From Phycomyces nitens (Eukaryota; Mucoromycota; Mucoromycetes; Mucorales; Phycomycetaceae): a stretch of 64,000 nt of DNA. Shown here piece by piece: positions 32,546-42,510 of this stretch. The notes under the pieces were generated by a model. That model saw only the letters and a list, made by a program, of their open reading frames with translations. It was not told the origin of the DNA and ran no database searches. A program made the translations under genes and the position numbers. The stretch lies in NCBI GenBank assembly GCA_022702545.1, contig JAHRBC010000004.1, positions 6,478,001 to 6,542,000 on the forward strand. The letters run 5' to 3'. Numbering within the stretch: the first letter of the stretch is position 1; each line of letters begins with the position of its first letter.

Positions 32546-34242
32546 TGGAGTGTGGAACTTGTAAACAATATTTAAAGAACACGAATTCGGCATTGAAGGA
32601 CCACAGCTATAATTATCATGTTGATGAAGTGTTTGTTGGCGAAAGTAAATGGTTCTTTTTTTTTTTAGTTTGTGCAAGTTTTATTGAATGACATTTGCAT
32701 CCGTAGGTCTTTTGGTTGTGAGGAGAATCCATGGGACATTCACTTGTTATATTTGTGACAGAGCCCTGAAAACAACAACTGGATTCAAGTCTCATTTGGC
32801 CAGCCACAGTTTGAAGATGACCATCAATTTCACAAGTCTCCCAGAACCAAAAAACTCATTGCGATATTCGGAATATGTCTCAGATAGCATGCCGCCAAGC
32901 GAAAGTATCCATCATATTCCACCTGAAGATTTAATCATCGGCAACTCTTCCAAACCTCATAAGAAACGCAAGTTACTTTCACATTCACAGACTGTTCTTG
33001 CTTCAAGTGGTTCTATCACAGCTGGAACTCAAGAAAAACTGATAAACTCATGCTTGCAAAACTTGGTCGATGGGTGCCCATTATATTTGAATGTGAAAGC
33101 GAACAGCATGGTCTTTTAACTTCTGCCCACTCAGCAACCATGTTGTTGCAAGAATCACCTCAGACTGGTGCGTGGAAGAAACCAGCTGCCGACTTTGATC
33201 CAAGTACTGGCGTTCCCTGTATTACAGATGATTGTTCCAGTGATTCCATAGTCGAGCATATCAAATCAACAAGGTATGATCTTTGGTTCCGCTTAAAGAT
33301 GTATTGTTTAATGTTTTTTTCTTTCAGTCAAGCAGCAAAGAAGCTTTCCACAACTCGTCATGAAGAATTTACTCTTGAACATTCAAATATTCTCAGTCGA
33401 GATTGGCTCGAGTATCCCCAATTACGATACTGTGGATCTCAAATGCTAGTAGGAGCCATTTTAGTTGATGGGCAAAATTCGATTTTATTGAACACTGTTG
33501 AACCCTATTCTCGCGACCCTTTGCTTGACGCTCACTACGAACGACTGTCTCCTGATCAGTCGTCATTTCCAGAGACACCTGGTATTTATGGATTCCTCTC
33601 TATTTGTTTGATTGACACACAGGACGGAAAAAGTTGATCATAGGAACTCGAACATGCAATTTCCTTGTAACATCAAGCATGCGCCTGGACGTTCATTCTG
33701 TCAACCTTGGACCATCAACAACTCACTTCACTCCAACGAACAAGACAAGGCTGTTTTTGGATAAGACCTCACTTGATACTGTCAAACCAATGCTCAAAAA
33801 CGAGACCGTCAACGAGTGTCAACAGATGCCCATTTTGTACCAATTGAGACAATTACGAAGCAAATTTGATCGCCTTTCTACTTACACAAAATGTCGAGCA
33901 TCATCATCATTCACAAGCCATCCATTCTTACAACCAACAACTATCTGGACTTTGTCTTCTCAAAATGGTTCAACCTTGATTAATTTGTCACAAGAAAAAA
34001 TTGGGGCCTTGATTTTCAGAACAATTGCTATTCAAGTTTGCAAAGCTGGTGCTCATGCCTCCCTTGATCGGGTTGCAGTTGATGAAATTGTAGCACTTGC
34101 AAATGACACATCTATTTCAGCAATCTTGACCAGTATACAAGGATTGTTTGACGATCAAGAAAAAATTGATATTATTGGAAATGCTGCCCTCAACAGCCAG
34201 TTAACTGACCTCGCCAACAAGATTTGCAAAAAAAGAAGATGA
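32546..34242 (+). CDS. C2H2 zinc-finger protein carried in the centre of the mariner palindrome
   Basis: Start MECGTCKQYLKNTNSALK (first Cys2-His2-like finger). An intron at about 32644-32706 joins in phase to SLLVVRRIHGTFTCYICD, a second finger (CYICD...HLASH). Further GT-AG introns lie near 33272-33326 and 33583-33628. A nuclear-signal-like KPHKKRKL follows. A one-base deficit in the GGG at 33074-33076 divides the frame; adding one base there would join the two open halves smoothly. The C-terminal part ends LTDLANKICKKRR. About 500 aa in total. I do not recognise the family. Intact introns inside a DNA transposon suggest a captured genomic gene, perhaps host-derived. Confidence 0.6.
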
Positions 34243-34586
34243 CAAAAAAATCCAGAATATTATTAAGAAATTGTACGATTGAATTCTGAAGGTTGACTAC
34301 CCAGGGGTGTGATAATACTGTCATATTTAGAAAATTAGACTTTCAACAGTTGCCGAAAACAGTGAAATCTATAATATATGTATATTTGTATGATGACACG
34401 AACACAATAAATATCATTCTTTAAATAAAAGCTTTTATATCAATTTGGAAGACATGATGACTATATGTTTAAAAGCCAAGTGTATAGTATTCTAATGGTA
34501 TCAAATTAATGCCTGCATATGCACCTCGTGAAAGAAAATCATTCTTGGGAATTACAATTATGAAGAGATAGAAATATCAAAAAGTC
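34243..34586. other. Non-coding stretch between zinc-finger gene and right arm
   Basis: AT-rich sequence with a possible poly(A) signal AATAAA at about 34407. No gene seen. Confidence 0.5.
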
Positions 34587-35236
34587 GGTCAAATTATTGT
34601 ATGATGAGGTTAATTTATTTTCGCAAACTTGGTAAAACAAACTTCAAACATCCGGCCAAATAAGTCTCTTTTTTATAGGCAATTTTGTTGTATACAGGCA
34701 TTAGATCTAGACAATGAGTTATATAATCTCGGTTAAAGTATATCCGCTGTGACACGCTAATAAACCAATCATATAGATTCAGCCTATACACAGTTATCCA
34801 TATATTCAAGAATACCCCATTTGACATATATGTTATTTAAAGAATCGGTTAAAGATCAAATATTTAGGATAGATGTTACGATGAGTAAATCTATTGGACA
34901 TTACTGTATCCAATACAATGTGCTCCTTTAATTAAATGCTCAGTAATTCAGATATCGAAAAACTATATAAACTCTCTGTAATTGTGTCTTGAAATAAAGT
35001 AATTCGAAATTTAGCTAGTCAGCCAGTCTGAACATTTGATTTTGTTTTTTTTTATTTTTTTTATTTTTATAAATCTTGCTGGATTTAACAAATTTAGTCT
35101 CGCACAGGTGGGCAATTTTTTTCAAAAAAGTGGGCAGTGTTTTCAAAAATTCGGTAAATTGAGAGTGGAAGCACTGTACAAAGAAAAAAAAAGGGCAATT
35201 AGTAGAAAGCACTTTTCTCACTATTATTAACAAAAA

Positions 35237-36617
35237 ATGGATATTGACTATGATATGAACGAGATCTCTCTACGCGACGAAGATATTGAAGCTGTACCCG
35301 AGATTATTGTCAGTGTAATGTCGATGATGAGAAAGAAGTGGGAGTATAACATCACTGCATCAGCCATGGAGTTAGATGAAGATGTGACGATGGAGCTGAA
35401 GGAAGGGCACGAGGGTGATGAGCCCAGTAATAGCTCGGACGAGGAGGAAAATGAAGCTGATGTGCAGAGTAGTGAGAGCAATTTGAAAGAAGAGAAGCCT
35501 CTCAGAGACCTGACTGAAAAAAGACGACGCTAGCAATGCTAGACGTGTATACACTCAGCAGGATATCAACAAGCTTATTGCTCTGTTAGTTGAACAGGTA
35601 CCTATAAAGGATGCAGCTTTAAAGACAGGAATAAATGAAAAATCAGCCTACCGTTTCAAATCGCAGTGGCAGAAAACTGGGGAGGTACCTCAACAGAAGA
35701 AAAGAGGACGCAGAATGGGAACTGTCTCTGAGCTTACTGAGAAGCACTCGAAGTTTATTATCGACCTTGTTGATGAGCGTTCAACTACAACTGTAGCTGG
35801 AATACACGAGTTGTTGATCATAGAGTTTCCAAGTCTCTCTGTAAGCCCATCCGCAGTATACAGACATCTTAGGACCAGCTGTGCACTATCTATGAAGAAG
35901 TTGGAGAAGATTTCAGTTGCTAGAAATTCAGAAGAAACTTTGAAGAAGAGAAAGGAGACCGTCCTTCAATGGCTAGCTGATAAAGAAATGGACTTTGAGA
36001 ACAATTGCGTATTTTTGGATGAAGCAGGATTCAATCTTCACATGACACGCACTCGTGGCTGGTCTAAGAAGGGAGCACCTGCTAAGACAACTGTCCCTGC
36101 TTCAAAAGGCACTACAATAACCATCCTTGGTGCCATCTCAAGTGCCGGCGTTATTGACATTTCTTTGAGAAAGCCAATAATGGTTTCGGGAGCTAAGAAG
36201 AGAAGAGTAGATGGTAAAGTTGTTACAACAACAGCCAAAGTTGGAACAAGGGCCGAGCATTATCTAAATTACTTGAGTAATGTGATGGATGTTCTTGACC
36301 GAAACAACATGAGGGGCTTTTACTTGGTAATGGACAATGCTCCCATACATAAGCCAGCTACAGTAAGAAATTTGATAGAAAGCAGAGGCTATAGGTGTGC
36401 ATATCTTCCACCATACTCACCATTCCTAAACCCAATTGAGCTATTCTGGTCGAAGGTGAAGTATGGTGTCAAAAGAAAGCCTTTCGAAACTTGTGAGACA
36501 CTCACACCCAGAATCATGGATGCCTGCTCCAAGGTAACCAAGAAAGACTGCCAAGGCTGGATCCACCATTCCCTCGGATTCTTTGAAAAGTGCTTAGCCC
36601 TGGAGAAAAACTTATAA
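35237..36617 (+). CDS. Tc1/mariner transposase, right arm (mirror copy)
   Basis: Mirror image of the left-arm gene. The acidic N-terminal frame 35237-35533 ends after an A6 run. The helix-turn-helix and catalytic part continue in the +1 frame to 36617, including FLDEAGFN, VMDNAPIH and FLNPIELFW (DD34E). Compared with the left arm I see Val for Ile in NNCVFLDEAG and Arg for Gln just before the stop of the first frame. Near-identity of the arms implies recent duplication or ongoing gene conversion through the hairpin. Both copies lie within complete terminal repeats. Confidence 0.8.
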
Positions 36618-36648
36618 TGAGATTAAAGCAGCTTTCTACTAATTGCCC

Positions 36649-36772
36649 CTTTTTTTTCTCTTAATTTTTCCTGAGTTTTTCTCTTATTTTATTGGTCAGT
36701 TTTCTCTTAATTGATCTAAAATTTTCTCTTATTTTATCCAATAATTTTCTCTTATTTTCTCTGAGACTGTCT
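36649..36772. repeat. Subterminal TTTTCTCTTATT repeats, right arm
   Basis: Mirror of 29545-29668: repeated TTTTCTCTTA(A/T)T units between the transposase unit and the outer terminus. Confidence 0.8.
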
Positions 36773-36957
36773 CTTAATTGCTGAAAAATACAATATGAGA
36801 AATAAGGTGACTTGCAAATGGAGAAAGGTGACGTTGCCAAGTTGATCAGGATGCTACGTCACGCTTTCTAGCAGGGAAGACCTTGGAAAAGTCACGTGAA
36901 ATGGAGAGAAGTGGGCGAAGCTGGAAATCCTACAACACCCGTGTCATCAATATACCA

Positions 36958-37029
36958 TCCTCAATGGTCTAGTGGCTAGGATCCGACGCTCTCACCGTCG
37001 TGGCCGGGGTTCAATTCCCCGTTGGGGAA
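36958..37029 (+). tRNA. tRNA-Glu (anticodon CTC)
   Basis: Acceptor TCCTCAA pairs with TTGGGGA (one T-G pair), discriminator A. D arm GGTCTAGTGGCTAGGAT, anticodon stem CGACG/CGTCG with loop CTCTCAC giving anticodon CTC. T arm CGGGG/CCCCG with TTCAATT. No intron. It is read by RNA polymerase III from internal A and B boxes. LTR insertions accumulate directly upstream. Confidence 0.95.
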
Positions 37030-37114
37030 CATTTTGCCCTATCCCGCTCAATTTTTGTGTCATTTCTTTTGTTATGACTTTAGGAGGCTAATGTCAGAGT
37101 TGACATAGTGAATA

Positions 37115-37461
37115 TGTCAAGTCTCGACTGGGTGTATCTTGCTAATGCTTGACTTAGATAAGTTTTGCAATAGATCACCACCAACTAGGACGTTTAGGAT
37201 AAATAGGAATATAGAGAATTGAATGCTTTTTATTGTTACAAATCGTTGTAGTATTTATACAGATTTTATGAGTGAAACTATCTAAACTAATTACTCTTTA
37301 CTCAAGACACATTGGTTATCTCTTTATGAGAGGCGATGAGAATATGTCTTGGTTTTACAAAAAGGGGAACCAATCGGTATAACATTGAGGACATATGTTA
37401 AAAGCATTACCGATTGGGTACCTGATTATCTGGGTTATTATTCGCTATGTCAACTCTGACA
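37115..37461 (-). repeat. 3' LTR of the gypsy element
   Basis: 347 bp, TGTCAAGTCTCGACTGGG to CAACTCTGACA on the + strand. Element orientation is reverse. The integrase frame runs into it (stop at 37407). Confidence 0.95.
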
Positions 37462-39527
37462 TTACCCCCCTCCTGGCTTTGTGATCGTCCTCGAGCACTA
37501 TCATCGGAAGATGGGGATACAGGATCGACAGCATCGTTGGGGACATCAGAATTGGTGAGGCGCATAGCAGCACGCCAAGCGGCACGAGAAGCAGTGGGGT
37601 CATACCAGGGTGTGTCAGAGACATCACCGCGAACGGGATAGAGGCGGTCAACATGAACCCAGGACGCGAGAGGCTCACCACTAAGAGTTTCCAACTTGTA
37701 GGTACCATACTCCGTGTTCTTGTTGACTATGATGAATGGACCCTTGAACTTGGGTTCCAAACCAAAACGACCTTCGTGAGTGAGCTTAACATGGTCACCT
37801 AGCTCAAAAGAAATGGCTTTCATGGCTGCGTCCCATCGCACCTTGTCCTTGTCACTGGCGAGAGACAACCGGAGTTCTGCAGCAAGGCGAGCATCATCAA
37901 GTTTTTCCAGTTCTTGAGCTCGAGCCTCGGCAAAATCACGCGGGTCTTCGGAAACGGCTTTGTCGATATAAGGTTCCATGGTGTCACCAGGCAGGACAGG
38001 ATTACGGCCATAAGTCAGGAAAAAGGGGCTAAACCCAGTGGTGGCATGAGTGCGGATGCGGCAGGCCCAAATAGCAGCGGGTATGAACATGTCCCAGCGA
38101 TGGATGGCACCATTAGTGTACTTGCGGATCATTTGCTTAATGGTACCATTTAGACGCTCGCATTTTCCATTGGTTCTTGGATGAAAAGCAGAGGTCAGGC
38201 GGTGGGTCACTTTTAGGCGGGCGAGGTAAGAGGCAACAAGCTTACTGGTGAAATTTGCACCACGGTCGGTCAAAATTTCGGCAGGACAACCAAAACGCAT
38301 CACAATCTCTTCATGGATGAAGTCGGCCACAGCTTCAGCGGATGCCACCGGTACAGCGCGTGCAATTGGCCAATTCGTTGTGTAGTCTACTGCGACTAGC
38401 AACCAACGATTGCCTTTTTGCGTGGTGGGGAGTCGGCCAACAAAATCGAGGTGCCAACGCTGGAATGCACCAGGGACCTTCAGGGGATGCATCTCATCAT
38501 AGTGATTACCATCTTTTCTTGCGTTCAGCTGGCATTCTGGACAAGTGCTCAGCCATTCCTTGATATCTGTACGCATGGTTGGCCACCAGTGACGGGACTT
38601 GAAGAGATCGACCATTGTTGTGAATCCTGAGTGGCCAAATCCATTGTGGTAATTCTGGATTGTATCGGCTCGGCGGGCAAAAGGGAGGAAAGGCACATCT
38701 TTCGACTCCGTCTCATTGATCTTCACCTTACGGAACACCTTGCCACTGCGGACAACAAATTGGGCGCGGTTCTTCTCAACGATACCACGAGCTTCTTGAG
38801 GGACTAGCTCGGGTCTAAAGGCATAAAATGACGGCCAATCTGAGGCATGGGTAAGCGGCGTGGCGTATAAGTACTCGGGTTCCAGGGACTCAGGATCACA
38901 GTTACTTTCTGGACCACCACAGCGGGACAAAGCATCGGGCACGTCGTTTTCTTTACCGGGCTTGTATTGTATATCTGGGGCGTACAGCTCAAGCTCGGCA
39001 ATCCAACGAACGAGGCGTGGTGTCGGTGTGATCTGTGCACGGAAATACTTCAATGGCAAGTGATCCGAGAATACAGTATACGGGCGGCCATCAATCAGAC
39101 ATCTCCAGGTCCGAAGTGCATGTATAATGCCAAGAAGTTCGCGCTCCTGAGCCGGATAGGATCGCTCTGCTCTGGAGAACTTCTTGGATTCGAATGCCAA
39201 CGGGTGCCATGAACCATCATCACCTTCTTGCAGTAAAACGGCGCCTACACCAAAGTCGGATGCATCTGTTTCGATCTTGTACGGCCTGTGCACGTCGGGC
39301 GCCTGCAGGACTGGTGGGGAAATCAGCTTCTCCTTAATCAGCTCAAAGCTGTCCTGGCATTCTTTCGTCCAGACAATTGATCTTCGCTTGGCGCCAGTGC
39401 CCTTGGTAAGGTCGGTCAGCGGTGACGCCATGCTCGCATAACCTGGGATGAATCGGCGGTAGTGTTGGGCCAAACCACAGAACTGGCGGACTTCTTGCAC
39501 ATTGGTGGGCACAGGCCAGTCTTTCAC
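37407..39527 (-). CDS. gypsy pol: RNase H and integrase
   Basis: Begins in the RT thumb (KDWPVPTNVQEVRQFCGLAQ). RNase H motifs: YKIETDASDFGVGAVLLQ, then ERELLGIIHAL and FSDHLPL. The integrase zinc domain is HNGFGHSGFTTMVDL...CPECQLN. The catalytic triad sits in WHLDFVGRLP, EILTDRGANFTSKL and NGKCERLNGTI. A GPY/F-type module (KFKGPFIIVNKNTEYGTY, then WVHVDRLYPV) follows, and no chromodomain is seen. It is separated from the RT frame by a one-base deficit in a G5 run at 39542-39546 (+ strand). 706 aa, otherwise open. Confidence 0.9.
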   Translation of the reverse strand: MKDWPVPTNVQEVRQFCGLAQHYRRFIPGYASMASPLTDLTKGTGAKRRSIVWTKECQDSFELIKEKLISPPVLQAPDVHRPYKIETDASDFGVGAVLLQEGDDGSWHPLAFESKKFSRAERSYPAQERELLGIIHALRTWRCLIDGRPYTVFSDHLPLKYFRAQITPTPRLVRWIAELELYAPDIQYKPGKENDVPDALSRCGGPESNCDPESLEPEYLYATPLTHASDWPSFYAFRPELVPQEARGIVEKNRAQFVVRSGKVFRKVKINETESKDVPFLPFARRADTIQNYHNGFGHSGFTTMVDLFKSRHWWPTMRTDIKEWLSTCPECQLNARKDGNHYDEMHPLKVPGAFQRWHLDFVGRLPTTQKGNRWLLVAVDYTTNWPIARAVPVASAEAVADFIHEEIVMRFGCPAEILTDRGANFTSKLVASYLARLKVTHRLTSAFHPRTNGKCERLNGTIKQMIRKYTNGAIHRWDMFIPAAIWACRIRTHATTGFSPFFLTYGRNPVLPGDTMEPYIDKAVSEDPRDFAEARAQELEKLDDARLAAELRLSLASDKDKVRWDAAMKAISFELGDHVKLTHEGRFGLEPKFKGPFIIVNKNTEYGTYKLETLSGEPLASWVHVDRLYPVRGDVSDTPWYDPTASRAAWRAAMRLTNSDVPNDAVDPVSPSSDDSARGRSQSQEGGNVRVDIANNNPDNQVPNR
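37462..37474 (-). other. Polypurine tract of the gypsy element
   Basis: Reverse strand GGAGGGGGGTAA directly before the 3' LTR, the usual plus-strand primer of LTR retrotransposons. Confidence 0.85.
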
Positions 39528-40285
39528 TGCTTTGACCTTGTGGGGGCAGGAAGGATTCCCTGGGCGGAGATCTGGAAACCCACAAAGATCAATTCCTTCT
39601 TATTGAACTCGCATTTCTTGAGGTTGGCGACTAGTTTCGCTTCTTGGAGTAGCTTCAGGACATGGCGGACGTGTTGCTTGTGATCAGACTCTGTCTTACT
39701 GAAGATGAGGATGTCATCCAAGTAGACCAAAGCAAAGTCATCCAGGCAATCACCGAGTACTCGGTTCATCAGACTTTGGAACGTGGGCGGTGCATTGGTC
39801 AAGCCAAAAGGGAGAACCAGAAACTCGTACTGACCATAACGGGTATTGAATGCCGTTTTCGGAACATCAGATGGTTGGATGCGCACTTGGTGGTACCCGC
39901 TCTTGAGGTCAAGACTTGTGAAGTGGGCGGAACCACGTAGGCGCTCCAGGCATTCGTCGATTCGGGGAAGAGGGTGGTTGTTGCGGACTGTCAACTTGTT
40001 GAGCGCGCGGTAGTCGATGCACATGCGCATTGCACCGTCCTTCTTCTTTACAAACAGTACTGGGGCACCCCAGGGAGAAGCACTTGGTCGGATCAACTTC
40101 AGGTCGAGTAACTCTTTCAGCTGACGCTTCAGCTCGTCCAGCTCCAGAGGACTCATCTTAAATGGCGGCCTGTTGATTGGTCTGGCGCCTTCCGTGTCAA
40201 TGACATGTCTTACGTTACGATCGGGAGGCAGGCCAGGCAACTCGTCTTTAAACACATCGGGAACTCTTGCACCAGGTTTTCCCAA
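39524..40285 (-). CDS. gypsy pol: reverse transcriptase
   Basis: Motifs in order: PINRPPFKMSPLELDELK, WGAPVLFVKKKDG, CIDYRALNKLTV, FTSLDLKSGYHQV, LPFGLTNAPPTFQ and the catalytic FALVYLDDILIFSK. The ATG at 40285 is probably not the true start: the protease frame upstream runs into this one if a single base is restored in the GGG at 40259-40261. The end at 39524 is likewise artificial for the pol polyprotein. Confidence 0.9.
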   Translation of the reverse strand: MGKPGARVPDVFKDELPGLPPDRNVRHVIDTEGARPINRPPFKMSPLELDELKRQLKELLDLKLIRPSASPWGAPVLFVKKKDGAMRMCIDYRALNKLTVRNNHPLPRIDECLERLRGSAHFTSLDLKSGYHQVRIQPSDVPKTAFNTRYGQYEFLVLPFGLTNAPPTFQSLMNRVLGDCLDDFALVYLDDILIFSKTESDHKQHVRHVLKLLQEAKLVANLKKCEFNKKELIFVGFQISAQGILPAPTRSKQ

Positions 40286-41016
40286 CCAGCTTCGGCAAAC
40301 ACCTTCTCCACGTCTTCTTTCATGTATAGCAAGAAGCTATCAGTACCATCTTTTCCTGTCAACTTGCTTGCTTGCTTGTGCGATATCAGATAATTCAAGC
40401 ACGAGGGAGTGGTCTGTGTGGTGTGCGGCATCAAGGAAAAAGTCTTATCCGCTTGTCTCAGTGTCCAACTGTCGGTGTTCCAATCTGGAACAGGCTTAGC
40501 TTGCTGTAACCAAGTACGGCCAAGGATCATGTCAAACTTCATGGGAAAAACAAAGGCCTCTACGGTATCTTGATAACCGTTAAGGGAGATTGACATGATG
40601 ACCTTACGGCTAATGCGGGTGCGATGTCCATTGGCGGTTTCTACTTCACGGCCTTGGACTGGGATTACCGTTTCGGCCAGTTCAGCTGTCTCTGGTGTCA
40701 CATAATTGGCGCTTGCGCCACTGTCAATCAGGACTTGTAGGGTTCTTTCATGGCTAACGGCTTTGTACAGGGGGAGGTCTGTGCTAATTGAAGCATTTAA
40801 CTGGTCTAGGTGTACCAAGTCTTGGCTATCAATTTCACTATTCTCAACATTGCTCTTGGTTACCACCTCGGGGACAATAGTATACTGGGAAGGAAGATCT
40901 TTATTAACATGCTCTTTATAGTTTACATCTACTTTGTTATTAATTACATCCCTAGATTCTTGATGTTCGTCATGGTATTGCAACTGCTCGGGACTGTTGC
41001 GGTTCATGCTACGCAT
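40210..41016 (-). CDS. gypsy aspartic protease region
   Basis: Contains LQVLIDSGASANYVT, the DSG active site of retroviral-type aspartic proteases, followed by an ILG motif (KFDMILGRTWL). N-terminal to it is a linker after the zinc knuckle. It would process the gag-pol polyprotein. The C-terminal 25 residues after the shift at 40259-40261 are out of frame. Confidence 0.85.
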   Translation of the reverse strand: MRSMNRNSPEQLQYHDEHQESRDVINNKVDVNYKEHVNKDLPSQYTIVPEVVTKSNVENSEIDSQDLVHLDQLNASISTDLPLYKAVSHERTLQVLIDSGASANYVTPETAELAETVIPVQGREVETANGHRTRISRKVIMSISLNGYQDTVEAFVFPMKFDMILGRTWLQQAKPVPDWNTDSWTLRQADKTFSLMPHTTQTTPSCLNYLISHKQASKLTGKDGTDSFLLYMKEDVEKVFAEAGWENLVQEFPMCLKTSCLACLPIVT

Positions 41017-41027
41017 GCGGTCCTCGT

Positions 41028-42151
41028 CTAGACGGCGGAAGGCAGATATGCGCTCTCGGCAGTTACGGCGGATATGGCCTGACTTGCCACACCAAAAACA
41101 CTTGCGGTCTCCTTGGCTGGAACCCTGTGAGGAGCTTTGACCATTGCGTTGCGACGAGCGGGGTTGGTAGTTTGATCTACCAAACCCCTCCCCTCCATAG
41201 CATCGAGGTCCATTGGTGTGGGACCATCGTTGCGCGAGTAGTCGGGAACGACCATGCGAGGAGCAGATTGGGCGGGGCGGCGGGCACTGTCAAAGGCTAA
41301 GGCAGCACGGACAGCATCTTCAAGGTCAAAAGGGTCCTTTGTGACCACGTGGGAACGAACATCATTGCGGAGACCGTTGGTAAAACGGTCGACAGCTTCA
41401 TCATCAGTCATTCCGGGGATCTCCAACTTGATGTCATAGAAGGCATCGACAAAAACCTCCACAGACGAGGTCTGGCGCAGGGCGGCCATACGGGCACGGG
41501 CTTGGCGTGCAGACTGGACAGGGCGGAATTCACGGTTGAGACGTTCTTTAAACGTGGCCCAAGACTCGGTGGTGTAGTCAGAGTCTTCGATGCGACGCCA
41601 CCAAGTGTCAGCACGACCACGAAGCAAGGTAACAGCATATGTGGTCCATTGGGCATCGGGGAGAGACGTAATGGCAGCATAGCGTTCAATGGAACGAAGC
41701 CAGCCATCGATGGCGGTGGCAGAACGCTCACCGGCGTAAACCTCAGGCTCCTTGGCACGGCGGACAGGGGCCTTGGTGGTCATGGCTTTTGGAAAGCCAG
41801 AGTCATGGCTTCGATCATAGCAGCCATATCAGTGGAACCGATGGGGTTCTCGGGTGTACCAGGGGGAAGCATGGGAGTGGGTGCGTGTTGCGGGGATGTT
41901 TCAAGGGAAATCAAATTGGGATCGGCGCGCCTAATCCAACGAGTAGCAGTAGCGCGGGCGTGTATATCAAAGGCTGATTCTTGGGACGGGGTCAATTCCA
42001 GGCGTTGTTCGGCAGGGACAACAGGAACACAGCGGGAGGCAGAAAAACCTTCTTTCAGATGGGCAGGGAGAAGTGCAAGGACTTTCTCTTCGATTTCGAA
42101 TTTCTTGAGTAAATCAAACGGGATAACAGTATGGTCGGAGGAATTGTTCAT
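41028..42151 (-). CDS. gypsy gag (two overlapping frames plus an out-of-frame zinc knuckle)
   Basis: The first frame 42151-41780 (MNNSSDHTVIPFDLLKKF) overlaps the second, 41783-41028 (MTTKAPVRRAKEPEVYAG), at ATGA. The second has a capsid-like region (WTTYAVTLLRGRADTWW onward, FDLEDAVRAALAFD). The zinc knuckle CFWCGKSGHIRRNC is encoded at 41086-41045 but in another frame; the switch maps to the GGGG at 41185-41188. Each switch is one missing base in a C/G run, so gag may really be one open frame. Alternatively, translation re-initiates at ATGA. Confidence 0.8.
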
Positions 42152-42163
42152 TCAGCTACCAAT
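42149..42163 (-). other. Primer-binding site of the gypsy element
   Basis: Directly after the 5' LTR, TGGTAGCTGAATG. TGGTAGC would pair with a tRNA ending GCTACCA, as many initiator tRNA-Met do. The gag start codon overlaps this site. The tRNA assignment is tentative. Confidence 0.55.
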
Positions 42164-42510
42164 TGTCAAGTCTCGACTGGGTGTATCTTGCTAATGCTTG
42201 ACTTAGATAAGTTTTGCAATAGATCACCACCAACTAGGACGTTTAGGATAAATAGGAATATAGAGAATTGAATGCTTTTTATTGTTACAAATCGTTGTAG
42301 TATTTATACAGATTTTATGAGTGAAACTATCTAAACTAATTACTCTTTACTCAAGACACATTGGTTATCTCTTTATGAGAGGCGATGAGAATATGTCTTG
42401 GTTTTACAAAAAGGGGAACCAATCGGTATAACATTGAGGACATATGTTAAAAGCATTACCGATTGGGTACCTGATTATCTGGGTTATTATTCGCTATGTC
42501 AACTCTGACA
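42164..42510 (-). repeat. 5' LTR of the gypsy element
   Basis: 347 bp, same sequence as 37115-37461 by eye. Contains TATAAATACT and AATAAA on the element's strand. Confidence 0.95.

Larger units (their letters stand above)
29524..36793. mobile_element. Palindromic Tc1/mariner composite (7270 bp)
   Basis: Two inverted arms of about 2207 bp (29524-31730 and 34587-36793) surround a 2.86-kb centre. The outer termini read TTGTATTTTTCAGCAATT and are flanked by TA on both sides (29522-29523, 36794-36795), the mariner-type duplication. Removing it restores the LTR sequence. Each arm carries a complete transposase gene. The centre carries a Tc1-like fragment, a minisatellite and a spliced zinc-finger gene. 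The arms differ at only a few bases (one Ile/Val, one Gln/Arg codon). Confidence 0.9.
28484..36946. mobile_element. tRNA-associated solo LTR 5, interrupted by a mariner palindrome
   Basis: Two pieces, 28484-29521 and 36796-36946, make a LTR of about 1.19 kb from TGACGCGTGTTGAG to CTACAACACCCGTGTCA. A related inverted unit is 47845-48856. TCAA stands on both sides (28480-28483, overlapping the previous LTR end, and 36947-36950). It ends 11 bp upstream of tRNA-Glu. Reverse-strand TATATAAGAGACC and AATAAACAT near 28930-28960 give its orientation, away from the tRNA. The long reverse-strand open frames at 28972-29539 are low-complexity and not genes. Confidence 0.8.
37115..42510 (-). mobile_element. 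Ty3/gypsy LTR retrotransposon (5396 bp)
   Basis: Both 347-bp LTRs look identical by eye. A 4-bp duplication AATA flanks it (37111-37114, 42511-42514). Order on the reverse strand is LTR, primer-binding site, gag, protease, reverse transcriptase, RNase H, integrase, polypurine tract, LTR: the Ty3/gypsy order. It is inserted in opposite orientation inside an older LTR of the same family. The coding region falls into several frames because of single-base deficits in C/G runs. Confidence 0.95.

Noticed and set aside
41349..42194. 281-codon + strand open frame opposite gypsy gag
   Set aside because: Antisense shadow of a GC-richer coding region. The reverse strand carries capsid-like and zinc-knuckle sequence.
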